Assembly (NCBI GenBank): GCA_012841425.1
Contig: DUUR01000196.1
Span: 1-7,771, forward strand
DNA length: 7,771 nucleotides
Source of the DNA: Bacteroidales bacterium
GTDB lineage: Bacteria; Bacteroidota; Bacteroidia; Bacteroidales; Dysgonomonadaceae
Reading direction: 5' to 3'
This document shows, piece after piece, positions 1 to 5,981 of this stretch. The first letter of the stretch is position 1. Each line of letters starts with the position of its first letter. The notes below the pieces were generated by a model, which saw only the letters and a list, made by a program, of their open reading frames with translations, made no database searches and was not told the origin of the DNA. Both the position numbers and the translations under genes were made by a program.

Positions 1-398
1 ATAATTACGAAACCGTTTTCATTTTAACTCCCGTTTTGTCTGACGTACAGATGAAGGAGACGGTCGAAAAATTCAAAAACCTCCTGATAGATCAGGGTGC
101 TGAAATTGTAAATGAAGAAGATTGGGGTCTGCGTAAGCTTGCTTATAGCATCGACAAGAAATCTACTGGATTTTATGCATTTCTTGAATTTAAGGCTGAA
201 CCAACAGTGATTGATACACTAGAAGTAAACTTCCGTCGTGACGAACGAGTAGTGAGATTTTTAACTGTAAGACAGGATAAGTTTTCACACGAGTATGCTC
301 TGAAAAGAAGGAACAAAAAGAGTGGAAAGAAAAGTGAAACTGCAGTAAAGACTGAGAAAGTAGCAGCAGAAGTAAATGATAAAGAAAAGGAGGATTAA
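1..398 (+). CDS. rpsF: 30S ribosomal protein S6 (bS6), 5'-truncated by window edge
   Basis: bS6 is a small-subunit protein that pairs with bS18 on the 30S platform. The reading frame is open to the left edge: codons from base 3 read [19 protein letters not shown], the conserved S6 N-terminus. The TTG at 36 is therefore an internal leucine codon and not the start; only a few N-terminal codons should be missing. 131 residues are visible. Family landmarks include the [12 protein letters not shown] segment, KKSTGFY and [13 protein letters not shown]. The tail is a lysine/glutamate-rich, probably disordered extension (about the last 30 residues), as is common for S6. It is the first visible gene of rpsF-rpsR-rplI; the stop lies 3 nt before the rpsR ATG, and its last codons contain the rpsR Shine-Dalgarno. 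Any leader or promoter lies outside the window. Confidence 0.97.
   Translation, partial: NYETVFILTPVLSDVQMKETVEKFKNLLIDQGAEIVNEEDWGLRKLAYSIDKKSTGFYAFLEFKAEPTVIDTLEVNFRRDERVVRFLTVRQDKFSHEYALKRRNKKSGKKSETAVKTEKVAAEVNDKEKED
386..393 (+). promoter_or_regulatory. Strong Shine-Dalgarno of rpsR
   Basis: AAAGGAGG lies inside the last codons of rpsF, 8 nt before the rpsR ATG at 402. It matches an 8-nt stretch complementary to the usual 16S anti-Shine-Dalgarno tail. This is notable because the non-ribosomal genes in this window have no such motif. Confidence 0.85.
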
Positions 399-401
399 GA
401 A

Positions 402-668
402 ATGGCAAAACAATCAGAAATTAGATATTTAACACCATTATCGGTAGATATAAAGAAAAAGAAATATTGCCGATTCAAAAAGAATGGTATCAAGTATATC
501 GATTACAAAGATCCAGAGTTCTTGAAGAAATTTCTTAACGAACAAGGAAAGATATTACCTAGAAGAATTACAGGTACATCGTTGAAATTTCAACGTCGTA
601 TTGCTCAGGCTGTGAAGAGAGCTCGTCATATAGCTTTGCTTCCATATGTAACCGATTTAATGAAATAA
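402..668 (+). CDS. rpsR: 30S ribosomal protein S18 (bS18)
   Basis: bS18 binds the 30S platform next to bS6 and, in Bacteroidetes ribosomes, helps form the pocket that holds the 16S 3' tail. The 88-residue product has a short N-terminal extension and then the conserved S18 core: KKKKYCRF (about 18-25), IDYKD (33-37), [11 protein letters not shown] (49-59), and the basic stretch [18 protein letters not shown] (65-82). There is a single cysteine (Cys23), so no zinc site is expected. Length is within the family range. The ATG is fixed by the Shine-Dalgarno 8 nt upstream and by alignment. It lies 3 nt after rpsF and 15 nt before rplI in the same operon. Confidence 0.98.
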   Translation: MAKQSEIRYLTPLSVDIKKKKYCRFKKNGIKYIDYKDPEFLKKFLNEQGKILPRRITGTSLKFQRRIAQAVKRARHIALLPYVTDLMK

Positions 669-669
669 T

Positions 670-676
670 AAGGAGG
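670..676 (+). promoter_or_regulatory. Strong Shine-Dalgarno of rplI
   Basis: AAGGAGG begins 2 nt after the rpsR stop and ends 7 nt before the rplI ATG at 684. It supports that start and the translational independence of rplI within the operon. Confidence 0.85.
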
Positions 677-683
677 AATAGAA

Positions 684-1127
684 ATGGAAGTAATATTAAA
701 AGAAGATATACTGACCCTTGGATACAAGGATGATGTGGTGAATGTGAAGAAAGGGTACGCACGTAACTTTCTTATTCCTCAAGGAAAAGCAGTAATTGCA
801 ACTGAGTCTGCTAAAAAAGTGCTAGCTGAAAATCAAAGACAGCGAGCTCACAAGATTGCTCAGATTAAAGCTGAGTCAGAAGCTTTAGCTGCTAAAATGG
901 AAGGTGTAACACTTACCATTGGTGCAAAGACTAGCTCAACAGGTACTATTTTTGGTTCTGTTACAAATATTCAAATTGCCGAAGCTCTTTTAGAGAAAGG
1001 ATTTGAGATTGATAGAAAAATTATAATTATCAAAGATCAGGTTAAAGAAGTAGGAAACTACATAGCCGTTGCAAAGCTTCATAAAGAAGTGTCGGTAGAA
1101 ATACCTTTTGAAGTGGTATCAGAATAA
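684..1127 (+). CDS. rplI: 50S ribosomal protein L9 (bL9)
   Basis: bL9 is a large-subunit protein that binds 23S rRNA near the base of the L1 stalk and extends from the ribosome surface. The 147-residue product has the usual full length. The N-terminal domain shows MEVILKEDILTLGYKDDVV and the family signature VKKGYARNFLIPQGKA (about 21-36). A long alanine- and lysine-rich connecting helix follows (about 41-75), and then the C-terminal domain with TIGAKTSSTGTIFGSVT, IAEALLEKG and the IPFEV ending. It is the last gene of rpsF-rpsR-rplI; an intrinsic terminator begins 23 nt after the stop. Confidence 0.98.
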   Translation: MEVILKEDILTLGYKDDVVNVKKGYARNFLIPQGKAVIATESAKKVLAENQRQRAHKIAQIKAESEALAAKMEGVTLTIGAKTSSTGTIFGSVTNIQIAEALLEKGFEIDRKIIIIKDQVKEVGNYIAVAKLHKEVSVEIPFEVVSE

Positions 1128-1150
1128 TATAAAAACTATAAGTTTATTTA

Positions 1151-1178
1151 AACCCGGATAATTTATCCGGGTTTTTTT
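1151..1178 (+). terminator. Rho-independent terminator of the rpsF-rpsR-rplI operon
   Basis: The arm AACCCGGATA (1151-1160) pairs perfectly with TATCCGGGTT (1164-1173) around a 3-nt loop, and a run of seven T covers 1172-1178. The position just after rplI and the GC-rich stem make this a confident call. Confidence 0.93.
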
Positions 1179-1185
1179 GTACTCT

Positions 1186-1318
1186 ATAATAAGGCTTCGT
1201 ATTGAACATGCAAAAAAGAAATTGGAAAAAGATGACAAGCCAATTGGTGTGATTGCAGAAGAATGTGGCTATTAAAACACACACTAATACAGGTACATAT
1301 GAGATGTTTATGCAATAA
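1186..1318 (+). pseudogene. Decayed fragment of an AraC-family HTH domain
   Basis: From 1186 one frame reads IIRLRIEHAKKKLEKDD followed by PIGVIAEECGY and a TAA at 1273. This matches the linker helix and the start of the second helix-turn-helix of AraC/XylS-type regulators (typically RL..A..LL...D..I.EIA..CGY). There is no start codon in frame and no room for the first helix-turn-helix or a sensor domain, because the rplI terminator ends 8 nt upstream. A +1 shift after GY continues as KTHTN and later YEMFMQ to a TAA at 1316-1318, which could be the decayed rest of the second helix. I read it as a remnant left by deletion of a larger regulator gene. It is a short match made by eye, so moderate certainty. 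Confidence 0.6.
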
Positions 1319-1399
1319 AAGGACAAGTTATGTAACTGTTAACGCGAGATTATTACAACAATAACAATTAATATTCCTAACACTTTTTTACTTGTGGTA

Positions 1400-1407
1400 T
1401 AAATTTG
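1400..1407 (+). promoter_or_regulatory. Possible -7 box for the small lipoprotein gene
   Basis: TAAATTTG fits the Bacteroidetes -7 consensus TAnnTTTG and would give a leader of roughly 35 nt before the GTG at 1446. The -33 TTTG is not present at the usual distance; only a T-rich run (1384-1389) lies upstream. The surrounding 1319-1445 stretch is AT-rich and shows nothing else I can support. Confidence 0.35.
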
Positions 1408-1445
1408 TATTCTCGTTTTATTAACAATATTTTAAAATCACAGGT

Positions 1446-1727
1446 GTGAAAGCTTCAAAATTCTTACTATTAACAGTAATTACTTTAGCAGTAGTGGTAT
1501 TATCAGGTTGCGAAGAAGAAGATGGTCCTTTACTCTTAGAAAGTACATCAAACAGCATTCCCGATATTAATTCTGACCAGGATTTGTTAGTCCCTAAAGA
1601 TAGGAATATCCCCATCCCGATGATTCGGGAAGTGTATAAAAAAGAAAAAATTCAAGAACCAGTTGTCATTAAGTCAAAGAAATTTGCTCCAGTATCTGAG
1701 AATAATGATTTAAATCAGGTAAAATAA
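1446..1727 (+). CDS. Small lipoprotein of unknown function, possibly surface-exposed
   Basis: The 93-residue product begins with a typical lipoprotein signal peptide: basic start (Lys2, Lys5), hydrophobic core FLLLTVITLAVVV, and lipobox LSGC with the lipidated cysteine at residue 22. The mature part is only 72 residues, hydrophilic, with no recognised domain, no further cysteine and a lysine-rich second half. The residues after Cys22 are EEEDG; an acidic run in this position is known in Bacteroidetes as a lipoprotein export signal to the outer face of the outer membrane. The start is GTG: an in-frame stop at 1422 and the absence of any ATG before the signal peptide make it the best start. No Shine-Dalgarno is present. 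It stands alone on the plus strand and converges with ackA; its last codons lie in a perfect inverted repeat shared with the ackA end. The signal peptide is convincing; the function is unknown. Confidence 0.75.
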   Translation: MKASKFLLLTVITLAVVVLSGCEEEDGPLLLESTSNSIPDINSDQDLLVPKDRNIPIPMIREVYKKEKIQEPVVIKSKKFAPVSENNDLNQVK

Positions 1728-1748
1728 GACTATTTTACCTGATTTAAA
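1709..1748. repeat. 18-bp perfect inverted repeat spanning both convergent stop codons
   Basis: TTTAAATCAGGTAAAATA (1709-1726) is the exact reverse complement of 1731-1748, with the 4-nt loop AGAC between them. The plus-strand stop TAA (1725-1727) and the ackA stop TAG (1732-1730) sit at the loop, so both genes are translated into opposite arms and both proteins end in LNQVK. It could act as a bidirectional terminator or RNA-stabilising hairpin, but the stem is AT-rich and no strong T-run follows on either strand. Confidence 0.9.
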
Positions 1749-2935
1749 ATTGCAACAGTATCTCTTGCAATTGTCAGCTCTTCATCTGTTGGCACGATAA
1801 CCACTTTTGCCTTAGATGATGGTTTACTAATAACCATTTCTCTGCCATGTGCAGCATTGTTTAGTTCCTCATCAAGTTCTATGCCCATAAATTCTAAACC
1901 TTCACATGCTGCCTTACGCATTATAGCTTGATTTTCTCCAACTCCTCCTGTGAAAACTAATAGATCTACACCCCCTAATGCGGCGGCATATGAACCTATA
2001 TATTTTTTTATACGATAGCAGTAGGTGCTCATGCCTAGTATAGCACGTTCATCTCCGTTATTAATTGCTGTTTCAATCTCACGCATATCTGACGAGACCC
2101 CAGTGATACCAAGCATTCCCGAGAATTTGTTGAGCAGGGTAGATATACCTTTAGTTCCCATGTTCTCTTTTTCCATTATGTAGGATATAACACCCGGGTC
2201 AATGTCGCCCGAACGAGTACCCATTATAAGGCCCTCTACAGGTGTCATACCCATGCTTGTGTCAACAGACTCTCCATTCTTAATTGCAGTAATAGATCCG
2301 CCATTTCCAATATGAGCAGTTATTATTCTTTGTTCTTTATATGGAATATCTAAGAATTCACATGCACGTTTTGAAACAAAACGGTGACTTGTTCCATGGA
2401 ATCCATATCTACGGATACCATATTTTTCATATAAGGAATAGGGTAGACCATACATATAAGCATAATCAGGCATAGTTTGGTGAAATGCTGTGTCAAAAAC
2501 ACTCACCTGTGGAGTATTGGGCATTAGCTCTTGTATAGCATATATACCTTTTAAATTTGGTGGATTATGAAGAGGTGCCAACTCTATACACTCTATTAGC
2601 ATATCAATAACCTCCTCAGTGATTAGGACACTAGAGTTGAAAGTTTCACCACCGTGAACTACCCTGTGTCCAACCGCTTTAATCTCATCCAGTGATTTGA
2701 TACATCCATATTTTTCACTTAGCAATACGCCAAGTATATATTCTATACCTGCACTATGCTCAAGAATTTCACCCTCGAGCATCACCTTTTGTCCATCCGG
2801 AAGAGTTAATTTTAGGAACGAACCTTTCATCCCTATCTTTTCAATTCCACCCTGTGCTACTACCTCTTTGCTTTTCATTTCGAAAAGCTTGTATTTTATT
2901 GATGAGCTACCGCAATTTAAAACCAGTATCTTCAT
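1730..2935 (-). CDS. ackA: Acetate kinase
   Basis: The enzyme transfers phosphate from acetyl phosphate to ADP, giving acetate and ATP; with Pta it forms the cytoplasmic acetate-producing, energy-conserving route (reversible). The 401 residues match the family length of about 400. Landmarks in order: LNCGSSSIKYKL with Asn7, GHRVVHGGE with Arg91, SVFDTAFH with Asp148, RYGFHGTSH with His180, HIGNGGSITA (208-217), MGTRSGDIDPG with Arg241, FTGGVGENQ (328-336), and PTDEELTIARDT with the conserved glutamate near 385. All known catalytic positions are present. It is the last gene of pta-hbd-like-ackA, 28 nt after its neighbour, with no Shine-Dalgarno but an A-rich upstream stretch. The last residues LNQVK are imposed by the inverted repeat shared with the convergent lipoprotein gene. 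Confidence 0.98.
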   Translation of the reverse strand: MKILVLNCGSSSIKYKLFEMKSKEVVAQGGIEKIGMKGSFLKLTLPDGQKVMLEGEILEHSAGIEYILGVLLSEKYGCIKSLDEIKAVGHRVVHGGETFNSSVLITEEVIDMLIECIELAPLHNPPNLKGIYAIQELMPNTPQVSVFDTAFHQTMPDYAYMYGLPYSLYEKYGIRRYGFHGTSHRFVSKRACEFLDIPYKEQRIITAHIGNGGSITAIKNGESVDTSMGMTPVEGLIMGTRSGDIDPGVISYIMEKENMGTKGISTLLNKFSGMLGITGVSSDMREIETAINNGDERAILGMSTYCYRIKKYIGSYAAALGGVDLLVFTGGVGENQAIMRKAACEGLEFMGIELDEELNNAAHGREMVISKPSSKAKVVIVPTDEELTIARDTVAILNQVK

Positions 2936-2963
2936 TTCAGTCGTTTTTTCTTTTCTTTAATAA

Positions 2964-3944
2964 CTAATTTATAACCGCTTTATTTATAGAAATCGGGTTT
3001 CCGGTTTCATCATATATATAGAATCCTTTTTTAGTTCTCACACCAATTTGATTAGAGCGATACAGCTTCCATAACAGCGGATTGGGCTTGTAGTGCTTTT
3101 CGCCAAACTCGTTAAACATAGCCTCCATAAGAGTTACAAGTCGTTCAATTCCAATAATATCTGCCATTCTAAACACCCCGTATCGCTGTCCATAAATTAT
3201 AGTGAAAGTCTCTTCAATATCTTCAAAAGAACAAACTCTTTCAAGAAGAATCTGGCATGCCTCATTAAGCATGTTAACCATAATCCTCATACTTACGTTG
3301 CCATTACTTTCGTTTATCTTGTGAGGTTTATAATTAATTAGTTTTGCAAATATCTCCATCTTTTTATATACCTCTTCAGAAGTATACATGCCACTCACTA
3401 TCTCAAGAATACGAGCATCGGGATGTGAAACTGGAAAGTATAAGCTTACACATCTATCTTTATAAACCAGTTCTGCTGATAGTTCACTAATAATTACTAC
3501 CGAACCGTTTGTTGCAATTATTGCATCAGGATCTAAGATCTCTTCAAGTCTTTTAAATATATTTTTTCTTAGGGGAGTACTTCTTCTACCACCCTCACTA
3601 TATCTGGTACACTCAATAACCATATCACATCCGGCAAAGTCTTCATACTCCAGAGTGGGAGTAATGCGATTCATTATAATCCTTTTTTCCGTCTGTGTTA
3701 ACCCCCAGCTACTAATTTTTTGGTTCATCACCTTTTCTAGCTCACCTGTAACAAAAGTTACTCTTTCAGGGGTTTCCTCTAGAAATATCACTTCCATTCC
3801 AGCCGATGCTGCCATATTGATAATATTTCTACCCTCTTTTCCGGCACCAACAACGCCAATTTTTGAGAAGAGAGGTTTATTTTTGCTTTCAGCCGATATG
3901 TTAAGTCCGTAATTTACGATTGGCTCAATAATCATTTCACTCAT
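2964..3944 (-). CDS. 3-hydroxyacyl-CoA dehydrogenase family protein with a non-canonical active site
   Basis: The 326-residue protein has the two-domain layout of 3-hydroxybutyryl-CoA dehydrogenases. After an N-terminal extension of about 25 residues comes a Rossmann NAD-binding domain with KIGVVGAGKEGRN (GxGxxG at 33-38) and an acidic residue at the end of strand 2 (Glu56), favouring NAD. The C-terminal helical domain follows, with MLNEACQILLE (224-234), ADIIGIERL (261-269) and the typical KKGFYIYD ending (305-312). Aligned by eye to human HADH, His158 falls on Tyr169, Asn161 on Val172 and Asn208 on Met219, while Ser137 (Ser148) and Glu170 (Glu181) are kept. Residues 112-124 (CTRYSEGGRRSTP) also replace the usual AVPENL region. 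Dehydrogenase activity on ordinary hydroxyacyl-CoA is thus doubtful. It sits between pta and ackA with gaps of 24 and 28 nt, so it is co-transcribed and possibly linked to acetyl-CoA or redox state. Family is secure; reaction unknown. Confidence 0.85.
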   Translation of the reverse strand: MSEMIIEPIVNYGLNISAESKNKPLFSKIGVVGAGKEGRNIINMAASAGMEVIFLEETPERVTFVTGELEKVMNQKISSWGLTQTEKRIIMNRITPTLEYEDFAGCDMVIECTRYSEGGRRSTPLRKNIFKRLEEILDPDAIIATNGSVVIISELSAELVYKDRCVSLYFPVSHPDARILEIVSGMYTSEEVYKKMEIFAKLINYKPHKINESNGNVSMRIMVNMLNEACQILLERVCSFEDIEETFTIIYGQRYGVFRMADIIGIERLVTLMEAMFNEFGEKHYKPNPLLWKLYRSNQIGVRTKKGFYIYDETGNPISINKAVIN

Positions 3945-3968
3945 ATGATCTTAATTTCTTTAAATCAG

Positions 3969-4973
3969 TTATTTAAGTCCTATTGCTTGGTTTGCGGTGA
4001 TAATAACAATGTTGTAAATATCATCAACAGAACAACCGCGCGACAAATCATTAACCGGGGCTGCCATACCCTGGAGGACAGGTCCGATTGCCTGTGCATT
4101 TCCAAGACGTTGAACTAGTTTGTAGCTTATATTGCCAGATTCAAGAGTTGGAAAAACCAACACATTGGCATTGCCCGCGATAGAGCTCCCGGGAGCTTTA
4201 GATTTACCAACCTCTGGCACAATAGCAGCATCAGCTTGTAATTCCCCATCTATCATTAACTGTGGATTCATCTTTTTTGCGATAGCTGTAGCTTCCTTTA
4301 CCTTATCTACCATATCATGCTGTGCACTACCTTTTGTTGAGAAACTCAGCATAGCTACTTTTGGCTCCACACCAATCAGACTTTGCATTGTTTTAGCAGA
4401 AGACAGAGCAATGGATGCTAGTTCCTCAGCATTAGGATTTGGCACAACTGCGCAGTCGGCAAATAACAATATACCGTCTTCACCATACTGAGGTGTTTGT
4501 GTATACATGATAAAAGCACCGGAAACGACCTTCACACCCGGAAGAGTTTTAATAATCTGTAATGCAGGGCGCAGCACATCGCCTGTAGTGTTTTGAGCAC
4601 CGGCTATTTCTCCATCAGCATCACCATTTTTTATCATCAAACACGACAAATAAAGTGGATCTTCTACTAATTCAGAAGCTTTCTCTATTGTCATACCTTT
4701 GTTTTTACGCAACTCAACAAGCAAATCGATATAAATCGCTTTTTTACTATGTTCCTTGGGGTTTACTATCTCTGCTTTATTGATGTTTGTTAAACCCATC
4801 TGTTGTGTCTTATCCTTAATTATGTTTGGATCTCCAATGAGTACAATATTGGCTATTTCATCATTAAGTAGTTTATCTGCAGCACGGAGAGTCCTTTCTT
4901 CAGTTCCTTCGGGCAGCACAATACGCTGTTTATTAGCTTTAGCCCGCTGAATCATTTTATCGATTAAATTCAT
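3969..4973 (-). CDS. pta: Phosphate acetyltransferase (short, single-domain form)
   Basis: The enzyme converts acetyl-CoA and phosphate to acetyl phosphate and CoA, feeding AckA. At 334 residues it is the short form without the N-terminal DRTGG/BioD-like regulatory domains of the enterobacterial enzyme. Landmarks: RIVLPEGTEERTLRAA (17-32), ELRKNKG with Arg89, DADGEIAGAQNTTGDVLRPA (118-137), SFSTKGSA (210-217), DGELQADAA (242-250), APGSSIAGNANVLVFP (260-275), and GMAAPVNDLSRGCSVDDI (302-319). Ser311, Arg312 and Asp318 correspond to Ser309, Arg310 and Asp316 of the Methanosarcina enzyme. It is the first gene of the operon with the dehydrogenase-like gene and ackA. The ATG is followed directly by the family N-terminus and lies 145 nt downstream of the Crp-like gene on the same strand; no Shine-Dalgarno is present. 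Confidence 0.98.
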   Translation of the reverse strand: MNLIDKMIQRAKANKQRIVLPEGTEERTLRAADKLLNDEIANIVLIGDPNIIKDKTQQMGLTNINKAEIVNPKEHSKKAIYIDLLVELRKNKGMTIEKASELVEDPLYLSCLMIKNGDADGEIAGAQNTTGDVLRPALQIIKTLPGVKVVSGAFIMYTQTPQYGEDGILLFADCAVVPNPNAEELASIALSSAKTMQSLIGVEPKVAMLSFSTKGSAQHDMVDKVKEATAIAKKMNPQLMIDGELQADAAIVPEVGKSKAPGSSIAGNANVLVFPTLESGNISYKLVQRLGNAQAIGPVLQGMAAPVNDLSRGCSVDDIYNIVIITANQAIGLK

Positions 4974-5041
4974 TGCTATATATAAAGTTATTGTTTTCCA
5001 GTTTGTGGTTGGTATACAAATTGATGAAAATGTATGCTTTA

Positions 5042-5049
5042 CAAAAGTA
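5042..5049 (-). promoter_or_regulatory. Possible -7 box of the pta operon
   Basis: On the minus strand this reads TACTTTTG, matching TAnnTTTG, and would give a pta leader of about 60-65 nt. No TTTG lies at the usual -33 distance; a run of eight T directly precedes the box. A second weaker match (TACATTTT) lies a little downstream. Confidence 0.4.
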
Positions 5050-5072
5050 CAAAAAAAAGCTAACTAAATGAA

Positions 5073-5098
5073 TTATGCCATAGCGAAACATGGCATAA
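5073..5098. repeat. 9-bp perfect inverted repeat between the Crp-like gene and pta
   Basis: TTATGCCAT (5073-5081) and ATGGCATAA (5090-5098) are exact reverse complements around an 8-nt spacer. Read on the minus strand, it lies 20 nt after the Crp-like stop, and a run of eight T (5051-5058) follows 14 nt later, so it is not a textbook intrinsic terminator. It could instead be an operator: its centre is about 47 bp upstream of the start site that the -7 box at 5042-5049 would give. Terminator and operator cannot be separated from sequence alone. Confidence 0.6.
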
Positions 5099-5118
5099 CT
5101 TTAATGAACACTTCTATA

Positions 5119-5928
5119 TTATTCTCTAATGAGTTTATTTCTGTCTAAAATTTTCACTTGTCGCCCTTCCAGACTAATGATTTCTTCATCTTCCAACTCT
5201 TTAAGCGATCTTGCCAGAGATTGCCTCTGTACTCCAAAGAATTCTGCAAGTTGCGTGCGAGACCTCTTCAATATAAAGCTATCTTGCTTCATTGATGTTT
5301 TTTCAAGAAAAAAAGTAGCTAGTTTTTTTCTAAGACTCTTAATTGATATCATTTGAAGTTTATTTGTAAGAGATAGAGTTAAATCGGCATTAAGAGTGAG
5401 GAAATTTGTAAATAGTTGCTTATTATTTGCCATTTCATCTAGCCAGGCCGACTTAGATATTTTAAGAATAATGCAAGGTTCCACAGCTATTACATCTGTG
5501 GGATAGATGCTGTTAGCGCCGTAAATAAAAGAGGGCGCAAGCGGAACGACTCCATCAAGTATATCAATATCAAGCACATTGCCCTCCATTGTGATCATTT
5601 CTGTTCTTATACTTCCATGTATCAACAGCATTACAAAACTGATTGGATCGCCTTGCATAACTATGGTTTCACCCTTTTTATAAGTGAGCACTTCTTTTAC
5701 ATGCCTGTCTAGAAACTGATCATGCTCAGACTGAGTTAATCCTTTAAAAAGAGGACAGTAACTAATTTGTTTACTAGCATGACCATTAGAGTGAACATGA
5801 CCGTGAAGATCAGTATGGTCTATATTAATATTGTGTAAGCTAAGGAGCTGGGCAAGATGATCATGCGAATGTCCTTCTATACCATCATATCCATGCTCAT
5901 GACTATTTGATTCTGACTGATTTTTCAT
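5119..5928 (-). CDS. Crp/Fnr-family transcriptional regulator with His-rich N-terminal extension
   Basis: The 269-residue protein is longer than the usual 220-230 because of an N-terminal extension of about 55 residues with 11 histidines (10, 12, 20, 22, 24, 32, 38, 42, 44, 46, 50) in clusters such as HEH, HSHDH and HGHVHSNGH. The usual effector domain then starts with YCPLFKGLT (57-64) and runs through the cupin strands GETIVMQGDP (86-95) and LLIHGSIR (101-108). A dimer helix (about 165-195) leads to the C-terminal winged helix, where TQLAEFFGVQRQSLARSLKEL (225-245) is the helix-turn-helix. The cAMP-contact motif (GEL...RS/T) is absent, and only two cysteines (58, 152) exist, so neither cAMP nor an Fnr-type 4Fe-4S cluster is expected. 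Metal binding by the His-rich arm is an inference. It is divergent from the secreted DUF6448-like gene with an intervening dyad, and upstream of pta on the same strand. Confidence 0.93.
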   Translation of the reverse strand: MKNQSESNSHEHGYDGIEGHSHDHLAQLLSLHNINIDHTDLHGHVHSNGHASKQISYCPLFKGLTQSEHDQFLDRHVKEVLTYKKGETIVMQGDPISFVMLLIHGSIRTEMITMEGNVLDIDILDGVVPLAPSFIYGANSIYPTDVIAVEPCIILKISKSAWLDEMANNKQLFTNFLTLNADLTLSLTNKLQMISIKSLRKKLATFFLEKTSMKQDSFILKRSRTQLAEFFGVQRQSLARSLKELEDEEIISLEGRQVKILDRNKLIRE

Positions 5929-5944
5929 AAACTATTTTTGTGTG

Positions 5945-5960
5945 TGTCACCAGGGTGACA
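5945..5960. promoter_or_regulatory. Perfect dyad, probable operator between the divergent Crp-like and DUF6448 genes
   Basis: TGTCACC (5945-5951) and GGTGACA (5954-5960) are exact reverse complements with a 2-bp spacer. Viewed as GTCAC-N4-GTGAC it has the 5-4-5 geometry of Fnr/Crp-type sites. It starts 17 nt upstream of the Crp-like ATG, where binding could repress that gene. Its centre is about 41 bp upstream of the start site implied by the plus-strand -7 box at 5982-5989, the classical class II activator position. Binding by the neighbouring regulator is inferred. Confidence 0.6.
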
Positions 5961-5981
5961 ATTTTTGATACTTGCGTGTGG

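Noticed and set aside
1144..1326. Minus-strand open frame of 60 codons after rplI
   Set aside because: It runs through the terminator hairpin and antisense to the AraC remnant, with no recognisable protein features.
1319..1399. Possible small RNA or leader structure in the gene-poor stretch
   Set aside because: The sequence is AT-rich without a convincing stem, terminator or promoter pair; nothing can be supported by eye.
1615..1630. Inverted repeat TCCCGA-TGAT-TCGGGA inside the lipoprotein gene
   Set aside because: The stem is only 6 bp, has no T-run and lies mid-gene in coding sequence; chance is a sufficient explanation.
4132..4491. Plus-strand open frame of 119 codons antisense to pta
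   Set aside because: It lies wholly inside a well-conserved pta gene and reads as low-information antisense of conserved codons; no promoter or start signal supports it.
5119..5928. Regulator as a true Fnr oxygen sensor or a cAMP receptor
   Set aside because: There are only two cysteines and no N-terminal Fe-S cysteine cluster, and the cAMP-contact GEL...RS/T motif is absent.
5964..5967. TTTG as the -33 element of the DUF6448-like promoter
   Set aside because: The spacing to the -7 box is only 14 nt, against about 19-20 in Bacteroidetes promoters.
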